Assembly: GCA_031276865.1 (NCBI GenBank)
Contig: JAISMF010000085.1
Coordinates: 1 to 48,382, forward strand
Length of the DNA: 48,382 nucleotides
Direction of reading: 5' to 3'
DNA from: Deltaproteobacteria bacterium
GTDB taxonomy: Bacteria; Desulfobacterota; Desulfarculia; Adiutricales; Adiutricaceae
Positions 25,725 through 34,375 of the stretch are shown one piece after another. Numbering within the stretch: position 1 is the first letter of the stretch; each line of letters starts with the position of its first letter. Made by a program: the position numbers and the translations under genes. Below the pieces are notes generated by a model. It did not search any database and was not told where the DNA came from. It saw only the letters and a list, made by a program, of their open reading frames with translations.

Positions 25725-27371
25725 TTAGAAACCCAGCTGGGAGAGCAGATCGTTTACGGCGCCCTGGTCCAGGCGGTTCTCCGCCCCCGGTCCCTGGAGT
25801 TCCGAGGGCTCGCCGGCGGAGAGCTTCTCCAGCATCTTGTCCACCTCGGCCTGGGCCACCTTCTCCGTCTCCTCTTTGGGCGGCGGGGCCGCGCCGGCGG
25901 TTTCGCTGTGGGCCTTTATTTTGGTGTCCACGGAGACCAAAAGCGTGAGGAGCTGCACCTGGATTTCGCCTATCAGGTTCACGATCTTTTTAATGCGCTG
26001 TCCGGAGAGATCCTGAAAGGAGAGGGCCTCCATGATGTGGGTGAGGTGGGCGGTGGTGTTTTTTATGAGCTTGTCCGAGGCGCTCACCGCGGCCACGATG
26101 GCGTCCTTATCCTGGTTCTGGATGCAGGTGTAGCCGCTCTTTCCGTAAGCGGAAGCCCCGTCGCCCCCTTCCGGCGCCAAAGTCAGGAGCTCCCGCGCCA
26201 GGGTCTTCAGCGGAACCAGATCCAAGGTTCCGCCGGCGGAGGCCGGAACGGCCTCCGCCGGAGCCGCCTCCGCCGGGGCCGCCTCCGCCGGGACCTCGGG
26301 GAAGGATTCCTCCTCGATTATTTTCCCCTCGAGGGGCAGTACTCCGTCTAAAAAGATGGAACCCGCCGTCTGGTTCATCTTTTTTAAAACGCCCTTGTTC
26401 TTTTCGGACGCCGTGTGGCTGTAGAGGAGCTTCAAAAGGCCGGGCAGGGGGAAGTTGTAGAGCCCCTCGTCCTCCCCCACGCTCGCGGCCAGGGCCGTGA
26501 GCTCGAGGGAGACCGCCTCGTTGTCGAAGCCTCCGGCCTCGAAATCGGCGCGCATCTCCTTTATGTGATCCTTGACGGCCTCGTTCGTGCAGAATTCGTA
26601 TAGGGTCTGGAAGACGGTTTCCAGATCGAAAACCACCCTCTCCGTTTTAACCGGCTCCGAAGCCGGAGCCGGAGCCGGAGCCGGAGCCGGAATCGGAGCC
26701 GAGGCGCCGGCGGGGAGGAGGACCTCCGCCGGAAGACGGTCCGCCATGTTTTGGAGCTCCTCCAGCTTCTCTTTGAAGGCCCCGCCGCCTTGGGGGGCCT
26801 CCGGAACCACCCCGTCCCCGCCGGAGGCGCCGTCCCCCTCCCCTTCGTCCCGCGGCTCCAGGAGGAACTCCAGCTTGGTTAAAACCTTCATCTGCTGGTT
26901 GAGGTTGTCCACGTCCGCCTGGATGCTGTCGGCCAGATCCATTATCTGGATGGAGGCCTTCTCGGTTATCTCCACCACCTCCTCCAGCTGTCCCTTGGCG
27001 TCCTCCAGGTCGTGGCCCGAACGGGAGAGGGCGCCGGCGTCCGGAGACGTTTCCGGCAGTTCGGTAACCGAAATGGAGAGCTGCCGCGCCAACTGGCCGA
27101 TGCGTCCGAAGATCTCCTGGGAGAGCTCCTGGAAGAAGGGCGGCTCCTGGGCGCCGCCGGCGCCGGCGCCGGCGGGAAGGGCCTGGGGGATGGGAGGGGG
27201 GGGGCAGCCGGAAACGGCTCCGGGAAGGGCCGCCTGGCTCACGACGCCCAGCTGGGTGTTGGCCTTCACCAGCTCGGGGAGCACTCTTATCTCGTAGACA
27301 GCCTCGGGCGTGACGATGCGGAATTCTCCCACGCCCAGCTCGAAACCAATCACAGGGGGACCGTCGTTCAT
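25725..27371 (-). CDS. cheZ: CheZ-type chemotaxis protein phosphatase
   Basis: Removes the phosphate from CheY-P to end the tumble or reversal signal. The C-terminal 150 residues carry the family hallmarks. HIMEALSFQDLSGQRIKKIV holds the catalytic Asp and Gln of the FQDLTGQ motif (D454, Q458), inside a long helical hairpin (NLIGEIQVQLLTLLVSV). The extreme C-terminus GAVNDLLSQLGF matches the CheY-binding tail DDLLxSLGF. The protein has 548 residues, against about 214 in E. coli. The extra N-terminal part has helices around 120-170 (IQIMDLADSIQADVDNLNQQ), Ala/Pro/Glu linkers, and an unassigned helical segment at about 235-330. No other che genes are in the window. Such long CheZ-like proteins are known in this phylum. 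Confidence 0.85.
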   Translation of the reverse strand: MNDGPPVIGFELGVGEFRIVTPEAVYEIRVLPELVKANTQLGVVSQAALPGAVSGCPPPPIPQALPAGAGAGGAQEPPFFQELSQEIFGRIGQLARQLSISVTELPETSPDAGALSRSGHDLEDAKGQLEEVVEITEKASIQIMDLADSIQADVDNLNQQMKVLTKLEFLLEPRDEGEGDGASGGDGVVPEAPQGGGAFKEKLEELQNMADRLPAEVLLPAGASAPIPAPAPAPAPASEPVKTERVVFDLETVFQTLYEFCTNEAVKDHIKEMRADFEAGGFDNEAVSLELTALAASVGEDEGLYNFPLPGLLKLLYSHTASEKNKGVLKKMNQTAGSIFLDGVLPLEGKIIEEESFPEVPAEAAPAEAAPAEAVPASAGGTLDLVPLKTLARELLTLAPEGGDGASAYGKSGYTCIQNQDKDAIVAAVSASDKLIKNTTAHLTHIMEALSFQDLSGQRIKKIVNLIGEIQVQLLTLLVSVDTKIKAHSETAGAAPPPKEETEKVAQAEVDKMLEKLSAGEPSELQGPGAENRLDQGAVNDLLSQLGF

Positions 27372-27389
27372 AAATAAACCTGTCCGGAT

Positions 27390-27418
27390 GGCCCCCCGCC
27401 GGAGGCGGGGGGCCTTTT
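27390..27418. repeat. Perfect GC hairpin with T-run, upstream of cheZ
   Basis: GGCCCCCCGCC-GGA-GGCGGGGGGCC then TTTT on the plus strand: an 11 bp perfect stem. On the minus strand it has no T-run and lies just before the cheZ ribosome binding site, so it could reduce read-through from the small upstream gene into cheZ or stabilise the cheZ 5' end. Confidence 0.6.
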
Positions 27419-27486
27419 CAGGGCGAAGGGCGACCGGGAAAAATTCCGCCGCGAAAAAAGGAAAAGGCGCTCCGTCCGCCGCCCCC

Positions 27487-27867
27487 TCAGTCCAGGACGC
27501 GGACGAGCGAGCGGAAACGCAGGAGGAAAAACTCCCCTCCGAAAAGCGCTCGGGAGCGGGCCACCTCGCCTAGGAGCCTGATAAGCGCCCTCCCCCCCGG
27601 AGCGGAGGCGACGGAGCCGTCCGGAAGGAGCCTGAAGCCGGGAAGCTCCAGAGACAAAAGCGGCCTGGAGCCGGCCTCGGGGAGCCTAAAGGAGAGGAAG
27701 GACGCGGGCCTGTCCGGCCGGGAAAGGGCGTGGCCCCAAAGCCTCTCCGGCCGAAAGGGATCCCCCAGGTAGAGGGGGTGGAGCCCCGGCTCCAAAAAAA
27801 AACCCAAATCCGCCCCCGGGGCCGCTCCGTCCGGAAAAAGGTCGTCCATCCTTTGCGGGTTGGTCAC
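27487..27867 (-). CDS. Hypothetical protein upstream of cheZ
   Basis: A 126-residue soluble protein with no family I recognise. The composition is ordinary for this genome (Leu, Arg, Pro rich), with strings such as RPASFLSFRLPEAGSRPLLS and LIRLLGEVARSRALFGGEFF. The start MTNPQRMDDLFPDG has no strong ribosome binding site, and the second Met (27849) would serve as well. It is co-oriented with cheZ 115 bases ahead but separated by a GC hairpin. Codon pattern and an uninterrupted frame are the main support. Confidence 0.5.
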   Translation of the reverse strand: MTNPQRMDDLFPDGAAPGADLGFFLEPGLHPLYLGDPFRPERLWGHALSRPDRPASFLSFRLPEAGSRPLLSLELPGFRLLPDGSVASAPGGRALIRLLGEVARSRALFGGEFFLLRFRSLVRVLD

Positions 27868-28096
27868 TTCGCTCCTCCGTCACGCGCCCGGGCCCTCGTT
27901 TGGTGAAAGGGAAAAGAACCCCGACGATCCGCTCCCCCCATCGCTCCCCGGGCTAAGGGTGGGGGCGGAATTTTTCCCGCGGCCTTTTTCCCCAAAGGGA
28001 CCACGGATTATCATGAAACAATGCCGACGGGGACGAATTGAAGCTTAATCCGGCCGTGAAAAATTCTAACACCCGCCCCGGACCCGGTCAACCGGA

Positions 28097-28151
28097 GCCC
28101 GGGGCGGATCCCCTCCGCCGGCCGGAGGCGGATCCGCCCCGGCTTTTTTTT
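28097..28151 (+). terminator. Strong orphan intrinsic terminator
   Basis: GCC-GGGGCGGATCC-CTCCGCC pairs with GGAGGC-GGATCCGCCCC-GGC in a ~20 bp interrupted stem, and eight T follow. No annotated gene precedes it on the plus strand, so it either ends an unrecognised transcript in 27868-28096 or marks a lost gene. Confidence 0.6.
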
Positions 28152-28367
28152 GGCGCCGGCGCCCTCATATCTCTTCGGTATCTTGGAGGGATCTCTTAAA
28201 AGTCCCGAGCCGCCGGACGCCGGGAGGCGGGCCCGGGACCTTCCCCGGGGCGAAAAAGGCGCCGGAGAGCCGGCCGGAAACGAGGCGGTTCCCCTTAGCC
28301 CGAAAACAGGGCGCTTCCCTTTCGCCCTGCGGACGCCTCCCCGGGTAAGTGTTTCCCGAAGCGTCTT

Positions 28368-28480
28368 AACCACAAAATATCGCGTCCAACCAATGGAAGA
28401 AACTATTTTTTAAAGCGCCCCGCGATTTCCGGATGAGTTTCCCGCGTTTTTCCGCGAAGTTGAATGTTCCTTTAAAATGC
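28368..28480 (+). repeat. ~112 bp dispersed repeat, copy 1
   Basis: Matches 30823-30938 on the same strand along its length. Shared blocks are ACCACAA, CCAACCA(A/G)TGGAAG(A/G)AACTAT, (A/G)AGCGCC, GTTTCC(C/A)GCGTTTTTCC and TCCTTTAAA. No coding capacity and no obvious inverted ends. Confidence 0.6.
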
Positions 28481-28500
28481 GAAAAGCGCTAAATGTGAGC

Positions 28501-28641
28501 AACAACGCGTCCGCAAAAGTCATGGGTTTAAAATTATTCGCCTACCATATACTATATATATGATTAATTTTAATATCATATAGCACATAACGTATATTGT
28601 TTCTAATTTTTAAAAAGCAGGACTTTCGCGCTCGCATCGAC
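28501..28641 (-). repeat. MITE-like ~145 bp inverted-repeat element, copy
   Basis: 141 bp. On the minus strand it starts GTCGATGC-GAG-CGCGAAAGTCC, continues TTTTTAAAAATTAGAAACAA and TATACGTTATG (compare TATACTTTATGA in other copies), and ends GACTTTTGCGG-AC-GCGTTGTT. The most diverged interior of the family. Confidence 0.6.
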
Positions 28642-28694
28642 AATGATAACAATGTATGTCTCGTTGAATTCTCCCGTTCCCGATCAGGGTGAAG

Positions 28695-28838
28695 GATGAC
28701 GCGTGCGCGAAAAGTCCGTCATTGAAAAACTGATGGAAACGTTATACAATATATTGGATAAATATAATGAATATATGATATATAAAGTAGTGAATTTCAG
28801 ATATTCGAATTTCTTAGTGTTTTTGCGGTCGCGTCAAG
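28695..28838 (-). repeat. MITE-like ~145 bp inverted-repeat element, best-preserved ends
   Basis: 144 bp. On the minus strand it starts TTGACGCG-ACC-GCAAAAACAC and ends GACGGACTTTTCGCGCACGC followed by GTCA. The interior has ATTCGAATATCTGAAATT, TTATCCAATATATTGTATAA and CGTTTCCATC. GGATG occurs at both edges (28694-28698 and 28837-28841), possibly a target duplication, though it would trim one end asymmetrically. Confidence 0.65.
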
Positions 28839-29546
28839 GATGTTTAAGTAAAGATTAATCAATATAATCTATCATTATAATATTTTTAAATGCATTTAGT
28901 ATCTATTCCGCGAACAGAAGCCAAGTCCGCGGGCCGCCGCCCGCCGCGTTTGGGATGCCGCCGGATCCGTAGGGAGGGCGTCTTTCGAACGCTCGCGGCG
29001 TAAAACCGCATCCGGAGGCGTCTTAAAGCGCCCGGGCGCCAGTTCCGGGGCGTTCCCGGCCGCCAGTTCCGGGGGGCGGACGCGGACGAGCGGAGGGAAT
29101 CGGCCTGGGGCGAAACCAGGGAGGGCGCGGAGCGGAGGCGGTTTTCCGCCTTTCCGGAACTCTTTCATGGGGCGAGAGAGGCCCGGGGCGTTTTTTGGGA
29201 AGCGTGATAGCTCCCTCCCCGCCCCGGTCGCTGGGAGCGCCGGATGGGGGAAGGCCGCCAAGAGACGGCCGGATGTTTTTCCGTATTGATTTATTCGTAG
29301 ATCGCTCCAGCGGAAAAACTTCGAATTATAAGGCCTCTTTTCCGCTCCGCCAAGATATTCCCCGTGGCCGCCCTTCCGTGGCGGCTAAAAAACCGCTTTC
29401 ACCCCTTGACTAAGAGCGTGTTTTGGAGCATCATACTAATAATGGACGCGGCCTCGGACCGCTCTTTAGGTCGGGACGCCGGAAAGAAGAAGCCCCCCGC
29501 TGAGCGCGAAAGATGATAAAAATTATCGCCATTAACAAGCGACAGC

Positions 29547-30361
29547 TTGTTTAATCTTTTATTTCACAGCAAAGCTTCTCTTAATTTTTTGTTAGATTTT
29601 TTTCGGGAAATATTATTATACGCTGAAACAACCCGTGGAACGGACATAAATAACGCGTTGGAGAATCGTCGATCTTCAACTCCTAGACTTTCAGTTTTAA
29701 GCCCTATAATACGGGGACGAAACAGCTATGAAAAAACGGCGATATTGGACGGTCACGCCAAATCGTCGTAGTTGATCGTTGGCATGGAAATGCGGGTTAA
29801 GGATAAAGTTAAAAATTTTTCTAACAGGTATGTCATTGATTTGGCGATGTTAATCGTTTAGCAGGCCGTCAAAGGGAATCCCGTCCCTAAGAAATCGCTA
29901 TCTTCGTTATTGGTAGGCGTCACAAATTTTAAGCTTTACGGAACAGATCCTAAATCTTCTTTCTTCACATTGACCGATTTTAGATACCGCGATCGCGTCG
30001 ATTCAATCATCGCTATGGAGCTGCCAAAAGCGCCAGGATACGAGGATTTGATCCGTGAATACAATGATATAAAACACGCGCCCAGACTGCTCAGATGGAT
30101 GTTTTTATTTAAAGCGAACAGCATGGAGGAAGTTTGAAAATAGTCGAGGGATATCTTACTCTTGAAAAAGCCGCGGATATTCTCAAAAATATGACCGCCA
30201 ACGATATTGATGCGCTTATGGAGGACAGGATTCAGGCTGAAAAAAAGTTAGCCGAGCTTGAGAACAACTTCGAGCTGGAAGCAATCGCGATAGTCAGCGG
30301 TTTAAGCATGAAAGAAATAACCGCGCCCTGGGACGGGAAGAATCTAAAATTGGACGGTTGA
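29547..30361 (+). pseudogene. Degraded PD-(D/E)XK (Rpn-type) nuclease/transposase gene
   Basis: Three frame segments join into one recognisable but dead gene. 29547-29768 holds the nuclease-fold region (SKASLNFLLDFFREILLYAE, then EKTAILDGHAKSS). After an in-frame TAG (29769-29771) it continues LIVGMEMRVKDKVKNFSNRY, where EMQ-type residues of the fold are expected. After a second in-frame TAG (29859-29861) comes KKSLSSLLVGVTNFKLYGTD, FFTLTDFRYRDRVDSIIAME and the family-typical ELPK. At 30134 the frame shifts to MKIVEGYLTLEKAADILKNM and the C-terminal helices. Rpn proteins are recombination-promoting nucleases often found as scattered, decaying copies. The pattern was assembled by eye, and no homology search was possible. 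Confidence 0.7.
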
Positions 30362-31219
30362 CACCCGCGTCCCTCTTTAAGACGGGTTTATGACAACCCG
30401 CGGGCGAGTCTCGTCTCAATCAACGGAGGCGGGCGCGCTATTAGCGAGTCCAAAAGAGGAGCTTTTTTTTCACCCGTAAAAAAGACGCGGGGGAGGGCAT
30501 GGTTCGGGGGAGCGGTAGGTCGCTCTCTGAAAAAAGGCGGAAGACCTACGGCCGCCCTGGCGAAGGGTCTTTTTTAGCGAAACTTGCGTCCGGAGGATGA
30601 AGGGGCCGTCCGCCGCCGCCCCTCCGCCTGACGGAGGAGGCGTCGCCGTAGCTCCCCGATTCTTCCCCGCCGGCGCGTCAAAAAATAAGCGGCGCGGTGG
30701 AGGAGTTGTTCTAACTACCCTACCCCGGCGGATAAAAGGTGGAATAACGTCGGTCAGCATCCCTGTCCTTATTTTTGACTGTTCCTAATATTTAACCGCC
30801 GGAGTAACGCTATAAAGCAACCCAACCACAATATGTTATGGCCAACCAGTGGAAGGAACTATATTTTTGGAGCGCCAGGCAATTGCGAGGTAGGTTTCCA
30901 GCGTTTTTCCCCCAAGGAGGCCGCTCCTTTAAAGACCAAATTACATTATATTTGAACACATAAAACTATACTTTTCGCGTTTTAAACTTGAGTTAAAAAA
31001 ATTTATGTAATTATATATTTTTACAAATTTATATGCATACATATAACTCAATTTGAAATTTTTAACATCCCCATCCCCTCGTCCATCATCTTTTCGGACC
31101 GGCTGGCCGCCGCCCCTCACGCTTCCCCCCCCTTTTTACTCCGAACCCGGGAAAAACTTAAGATAGCGGCCGGCCCCGCGTCATTCCCCTTAAACCCGTC
31201 CCAGCGGCCCGGAGCGGAA
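30362..31219. other. Intergenic region with one dispersed repeat copy
   Basis: About 860 bases with no gene. 30430-30700 is GC-rich with small hairpins, 30823-30938 is a repeat copy, and 30940-31070 is strongly AT-rich and without the ends of the ~145 bp family. Confidence 0.45.
30823..30938 (+). repeat. ~112 bp dispersed repeat, copy 2
   Basis: Partner of 28368-28480 in the same orientation, roughly 70% identical by eye. It is followed by AT-rich DNA, as is the first copy. Confidence 0.6.
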
Positions 31220-32077
31220 ATGCTTTTAAGCACGGTCATACCCACCCTAAACGAGATCGAAAACATCGGCCCCTGCTTGGAATCCGCCCGGCAGCTGCCC
31301 GGGGAGCGGCTGGTGGTGGACGAGTCCACCGACGGAACCGACCGCCTGGCCGAAAAGCTCGGGGCCAGGGTCTTGAAAGGGAAGTTCGACGGAATCTCCG
31401 CGGTGCGCAACGCCGCCCTGGAGAACGTCTCCGGAGATTACGTCTTTTTCCTGGACGCCGACGAAAGGATCACGCCAGCGCTGGCCCGGGAGATGATAAA
31501 TTTCTTAAAGGAAAGGGAAAGCCGGGGAAAGGCCGCCGGGGCCATGCGCCGCCACAACTTCGCCTTCGGCGCCCGGGCGCGCTTCGGGCCCCTTTTTCCC
31601 GACCGCGTGGTGAGGCTGTTTCCCCGGGGCGAGGTGGAATGGACCGGAAAGGTCCACGAAAGGGCGCTCTTCGATTTGCCGGTCGTGGACTTCAAAGGGC
31701 CCCTCCTCCACCACACCTATAAGGACTTCGCCTCCTACATAGCCAAGCAGGAGCGCTTCATGAGGCTCTGGGCCGAGGAGGCCCGGGCCCGGGGGAAAAA
31801 GGCGGACGTCTTCAAGGCCGTCGGCCACTCTTTTTTCAGTTTCCTCAAGATGTTTTTTTTAAAGCTGGGAATTCTTGGCGGTCCGGTCTCCTGGGCGCTG
31901 TGCCTGTACAATTCCGGCGCCTACACCCTGGGGAAGTATCTTCTCCTCGCGGACGAAGCGAAGGGAGGGGGGTCGAAAGATCCCGCGGAAAACGGAGGGC
32001 CGCCGGAAAGTGAAGCGGACGGCTCCGCCTCGGAAGGGGGGAAAGACCCTATTTCGGAGGGAGGGTCTAACAAATAA
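31220..32077 (+). CDS. Family 2 glycosyltransferase (WaaE/KdtX-like)
   Basis: A GT-A fold glycosyltransferase of 285 residues, probably acting on lipopolysaccharide core or a similar envelope glycan at the inner membrane. MLLSTVIPTLNEIENIGPCL is the N-terminal GT2 motif. Next come LVVDESTDGTDRLAEKLGAR, the GISAVRNAALENVSGDYVFF block and the metal-binding FLDADERITPAL (DxD-like DAD). RLFPRGEVEWTGKVHERALF is characteristic of the WaaE/KdtX branch, which adds a sugar to the inner core. A C-terminal hydrophobic stretch (HSFFSFLKMFFLKLGILGGP) may attach to the membrane. The last 35 residues are Gly/Ser/Lys-rich and unlikely to be structured. GGAG precedes the ATG at short spacing. No neighbouring LPS genes. 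Confidence 0.87.
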   Translation: MLLSTVIPTLNEIENIGPCLESARQLPGERLVVDESTDGTDRLAEKLGARVLKGKFDGISAVRNAALENVSGDYVFFLDADERITPALAREMINFLKERESRGKAAGAMRRHNFAFGARARFGPLFPDRVVRLFPRGEVEWTGKVHERALFDLPVVDFKGPLLHHTYKDFASYIAKQERFMRLWAEEARARGKKADVFKAVGHSFFSFLKMFFLKLGILGGPVSWALCLYNSGAYTLGKYLLLADEAKGGGSKDPAENGGPPESEADGSASEGGKDPISEGGSNK

Positions 32078-32142
32078 AGATTATTAATTTTAATTTTGTA
32101 TAAATGTTTATAAATTAAATCAAAATAAAAATCTTCAGAGTC

Positions 32143-32171
32143 TTGACAGATTCATCACCATCGGCTATAAG
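32143..32171 (+). promoter_or_regulatory. Promoter of tRNA-Gly
   Basis: TTGACA (32143-32148), 17 bases, TATAAG (32166-32171): the same boxes and spacing as the tRNA-Val promoter. The leader to the tRNA contains the hairpin GGAGCC/GGCTCC at about 32189-32208. Confidence 0.8.
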
Positions 32172-32261
32172 TTGAAAACCGTTTAAGGAGCCTAAATCGA
32201 GGCTCCCCGACTAAGTTCCGGGATCTTTGTCCGGATCCGGACAAAACGCGTCTTAAATTCC

Positions 32262-32336
<75 letters not shown>

Positions 32337-33055
32337 ACTTTTTTTTCATAAGCGTCAGCGTAATATCTTTTATTATTTGAGCCTTGTTTTATCCGTTTCC
32401 GGCTTAACAAGCTCTCATGAATTTTATCGAATATTCACGCTAACGCTTGTTTTTTCCCAGAAAACGCGGTATATTTTCGTTTCAACGGAAATACGCCGCT
32501 TTTTTTTTGGGACGATTATGACGCCGACTCGCTCCCTCTCTTTTCAATCTCCGCCGGGGGCCGCGCCCTCCCGTCTTTTCGAGCATGTTTCAAACCGATT
32601 ACGGGTTGAAACGTCTTTATCTATTTCGGGGATTCTTCTTCAATTTCCTTTTTTTCCGTACGCTTTTAAAGCCGCGGCGTGTATTCCCGAAAACTTAAAC
32701 ACGCCGCTTATTTAACCGCTTATTCCCCGTCCTCCAGCCCTCCCTCCCGGCCGTTTTCAAAAGCGCCTGAAACCGAAAAAAAACACCGGGCGCTAGACCG
32801 CGGAGTAAAACCCCGTCAGGCGATTCATCCGGATTTCGGGCCGCGGATTACGCCCTTCGGGCGGAAGGTGGGCTTCCCCCCGGACGCCTAAAAAAAATCT
32901 CAAACGCCTCAAAAACGTTCGCTAAACTCCCAGCGGTTTTCCAGCGTTAAAAAAACAGGGCGCGTCAGAGGTGAAACCATGTATAAGCGAACCAGCCCGC
33001 GCCCAGGCGCGTGATGAACGACAATATCTATACTTCAACCCCTAACGGAGAAAAT
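32337..33055. other. Intergenic region before the first secreted-protein gene
   Basis: About 720 bases without a gene. From about 32845 onward the sequence is shared with 35015-35229, being the left part of the duplicated unit. The rest has no recognised feature. Confidence 0.45.
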
Positions 33056-33940
33056 ATGAAAAACATCCTAATTTCGATTCCAACATGCGCCGTTTTGGCG
33101 AGCGTTTTCATTTTACACGCTTCATTATCCGCGCAATCTGAAAACGACAGCATTCTAGTCTGGCGGAGCACCGCTTTCGTAATGAGTATGAAAATCATGC
33201 AATACGAATTCATCGCCGATTTCTCTAACTTTTCCGATGAAGTGGAGGATTTCACCGTTGAAACAAATTACGGAGCGATTAAATTCGAAAGCAAACCATT
33301 CGCGAGCGAAGCCTGCGTCCCATGCTTCAGAGGATATCTCGAATTAAACATCATTCCAGGAATTTTCACCGTCCAACGCGCGACCGGTAAAATCGGCGGC
33401 GAGCTTAAAGATCTGACGAAAACAGTCCTCGCCATGACCTGGGAGCATCCTCCTTTGGTGAACCGCGGATTCTATTATTCGCGACAACCGATAGAGCTCT
33501 ACGAAATTAAAAAATACATGTTCGACTCAGCGATTTATCCTGGGTACGAAAACATCGATCTTCAAGTGCTGTCAATGTCAGATCTGTTAAAAGCGGCGCT
33601 TGAAGCCAGATTCACCGGAGGGGAATTGAAAATGTACAACAAAGACATCATCGAGTACAATCCCGTCCCGCATTATTATATCGCGCTTGTTTCCAACGGA
33701 TATGAACAAGGTTTCGAAATAATCAAACCCAACATAGAATCCGACGAAGAAAATAACGAGGTGATTTTTTCATTCATCTGCACCGTATCGGACGATTTCA
33801 TACACGGACCGATGTGCGAAAATCCCGTCATAAAAGAGATGGGCGTGATTAAAAACATAAGAGACGCCTACAAAACCAACCCTATATTCCAAAGAGCCTT
33901 GAAAGACGGCGACCATACATTTTGGAATCAGGTTGACTGA
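33056..33940 (+). CDS. Secreted protein of unknown function, paralog A
   Basis: A 294-residue protein with a signal peptide (ILISIPTCAVLASVFILHAS, cleavage near LSAQS) and no membrane segment after it. GGAG lies before the ATG at 33056; the frame is open upstream to 33011 but without a site. The mature part begins ENDSILVWRSTAFVMSMKIM and contains a conserved CVPC pair (EACVPCFRGYLELNIIP) plus two later cysteines, which could form disulfides. I recognise no family. AT-richer codon use (AAA, ATT, GAA) than its GC-rich neighbours suggests a different origin. Its paralog at 35230 is about 93% identical over the first 120 residues and about 65% after that. It is convergent with a DraG-type hydrolase gene. 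Confidence 0.8.
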   Translation: MKNILISIPTCAVLASVFILHASLSAQSENDSILVWRSTAFVMSMKIMQYEFIADFSNFSDEVEDFTVETNYGAIKFESKPFASEACVPCFRGYLELNIIPGIFTVQRATGKIGGELKDLTKTVLAMTWEHPPLVNRGFYYSRQPIELYEIKKYMFDSAIYPGYENIDLQVLSMSDLLKAALEARFTGGELKMYNKDIIEYNPVPHYYIALVSNGYEQGFEIIKPNIESDEENNEVIFSFICTVSDDFIHGPMCENPVIKEMGVIKNIRDAYKTNPIFQRALKDGDHTFWNQVD

Positions 33941-34176
33941 CTCCCCTGACGGGATACCGGCCGCGCGCCGGTGAACCCGGAAGGGTAAGGATTTCAACCC
34001 CTCCGTTTCCACCTTGCCGACCGCGTTTTTCCCCGGCGTTTTCACGATCCTCGTCCGGAAAACGAGCGCCCGTCCGATCCCAGTTTTCCATTCCGGCGCT
34101 TTAAGCCGGGCTCCGGCCCCTATTCCCTTTTTTTCAACGCGTTGATTTCATTGGTTGAAAGTTCACCGGTCGCGGC

Positions 34177-34299
34177 CTATCCGCCGCATCCCACGTAAGG
34201 GCCGTATTCGTCCATACGCTTTTCCGCTTCAGGGTCGACGTGAATAAGATCTTCTAAATTCGGCCTCCGCTTCCCCTTATCGGGGCGTTTTTCTCCCAC
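34177..34299 (-). CDS. Possible small protein or C-terminal remnant
   Basis: A 40-codon frame (GTG start, TAG stop) whose translation, ending PNLEDLIHVDPEAEKRMDEY and GPYVGCGG, has ordinary protein character, unlike the low-complexity frames around it. GGGCGGGAG overlaps the GTG closely, so the start is doubtful; the frame is open seven codons further back. It lies downstream of the broken hydrolase on the same strand. It may be a small gene or the tail of a lost gene. Not recognised, and absent from duplication unit 2. Confidence 0.25.
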   Translation of the reverse strand: MGEKRPDKGKRRPNLEDLIHVDPEAEKRMDEYGPYVGCGG

Positions 34300-34375
34300 C
34301 TCCCGCCCGCAAGCGTTTTAAGAAAACGAAACCCGGCTTATTTTCAAACACGACTCGCCTTTAAGACCGAAGGGA

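Larger units (their letters stand above)
27868..29546. other. 1.7 kb gene-poor region with several repeats
   Basis: No gene is supported. In order it holds an orphan terminator-like hairpin (28097-28151), one copy of a ~112 bp dispersed repeat (28368-28480), and two copies of the ~145 bp element (28501-28641, 28695-28838). GC-rich sequence without coding character fills 28910-29260, and mixed sequence 29260-29546. Composition flips sharply between about 30% and 70% GC. Confidence 0.5.

Noticed and set aside
28896..29261. A 121-codon minus-strand frame in the gene-poor region
   Set aside because: Pro/Arg/Ala-rich low-complexity translation in GC-rich DNA, no ribosome binding site and no family.
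29769..29861. Two in-frame TAG codons as possible stop-codon recoding
   Set aside because: TAG ends normal genes here (motE, pilN, pilO, zinc-ribbon gene), and the same locus also has a frameshift, so decay explains it.
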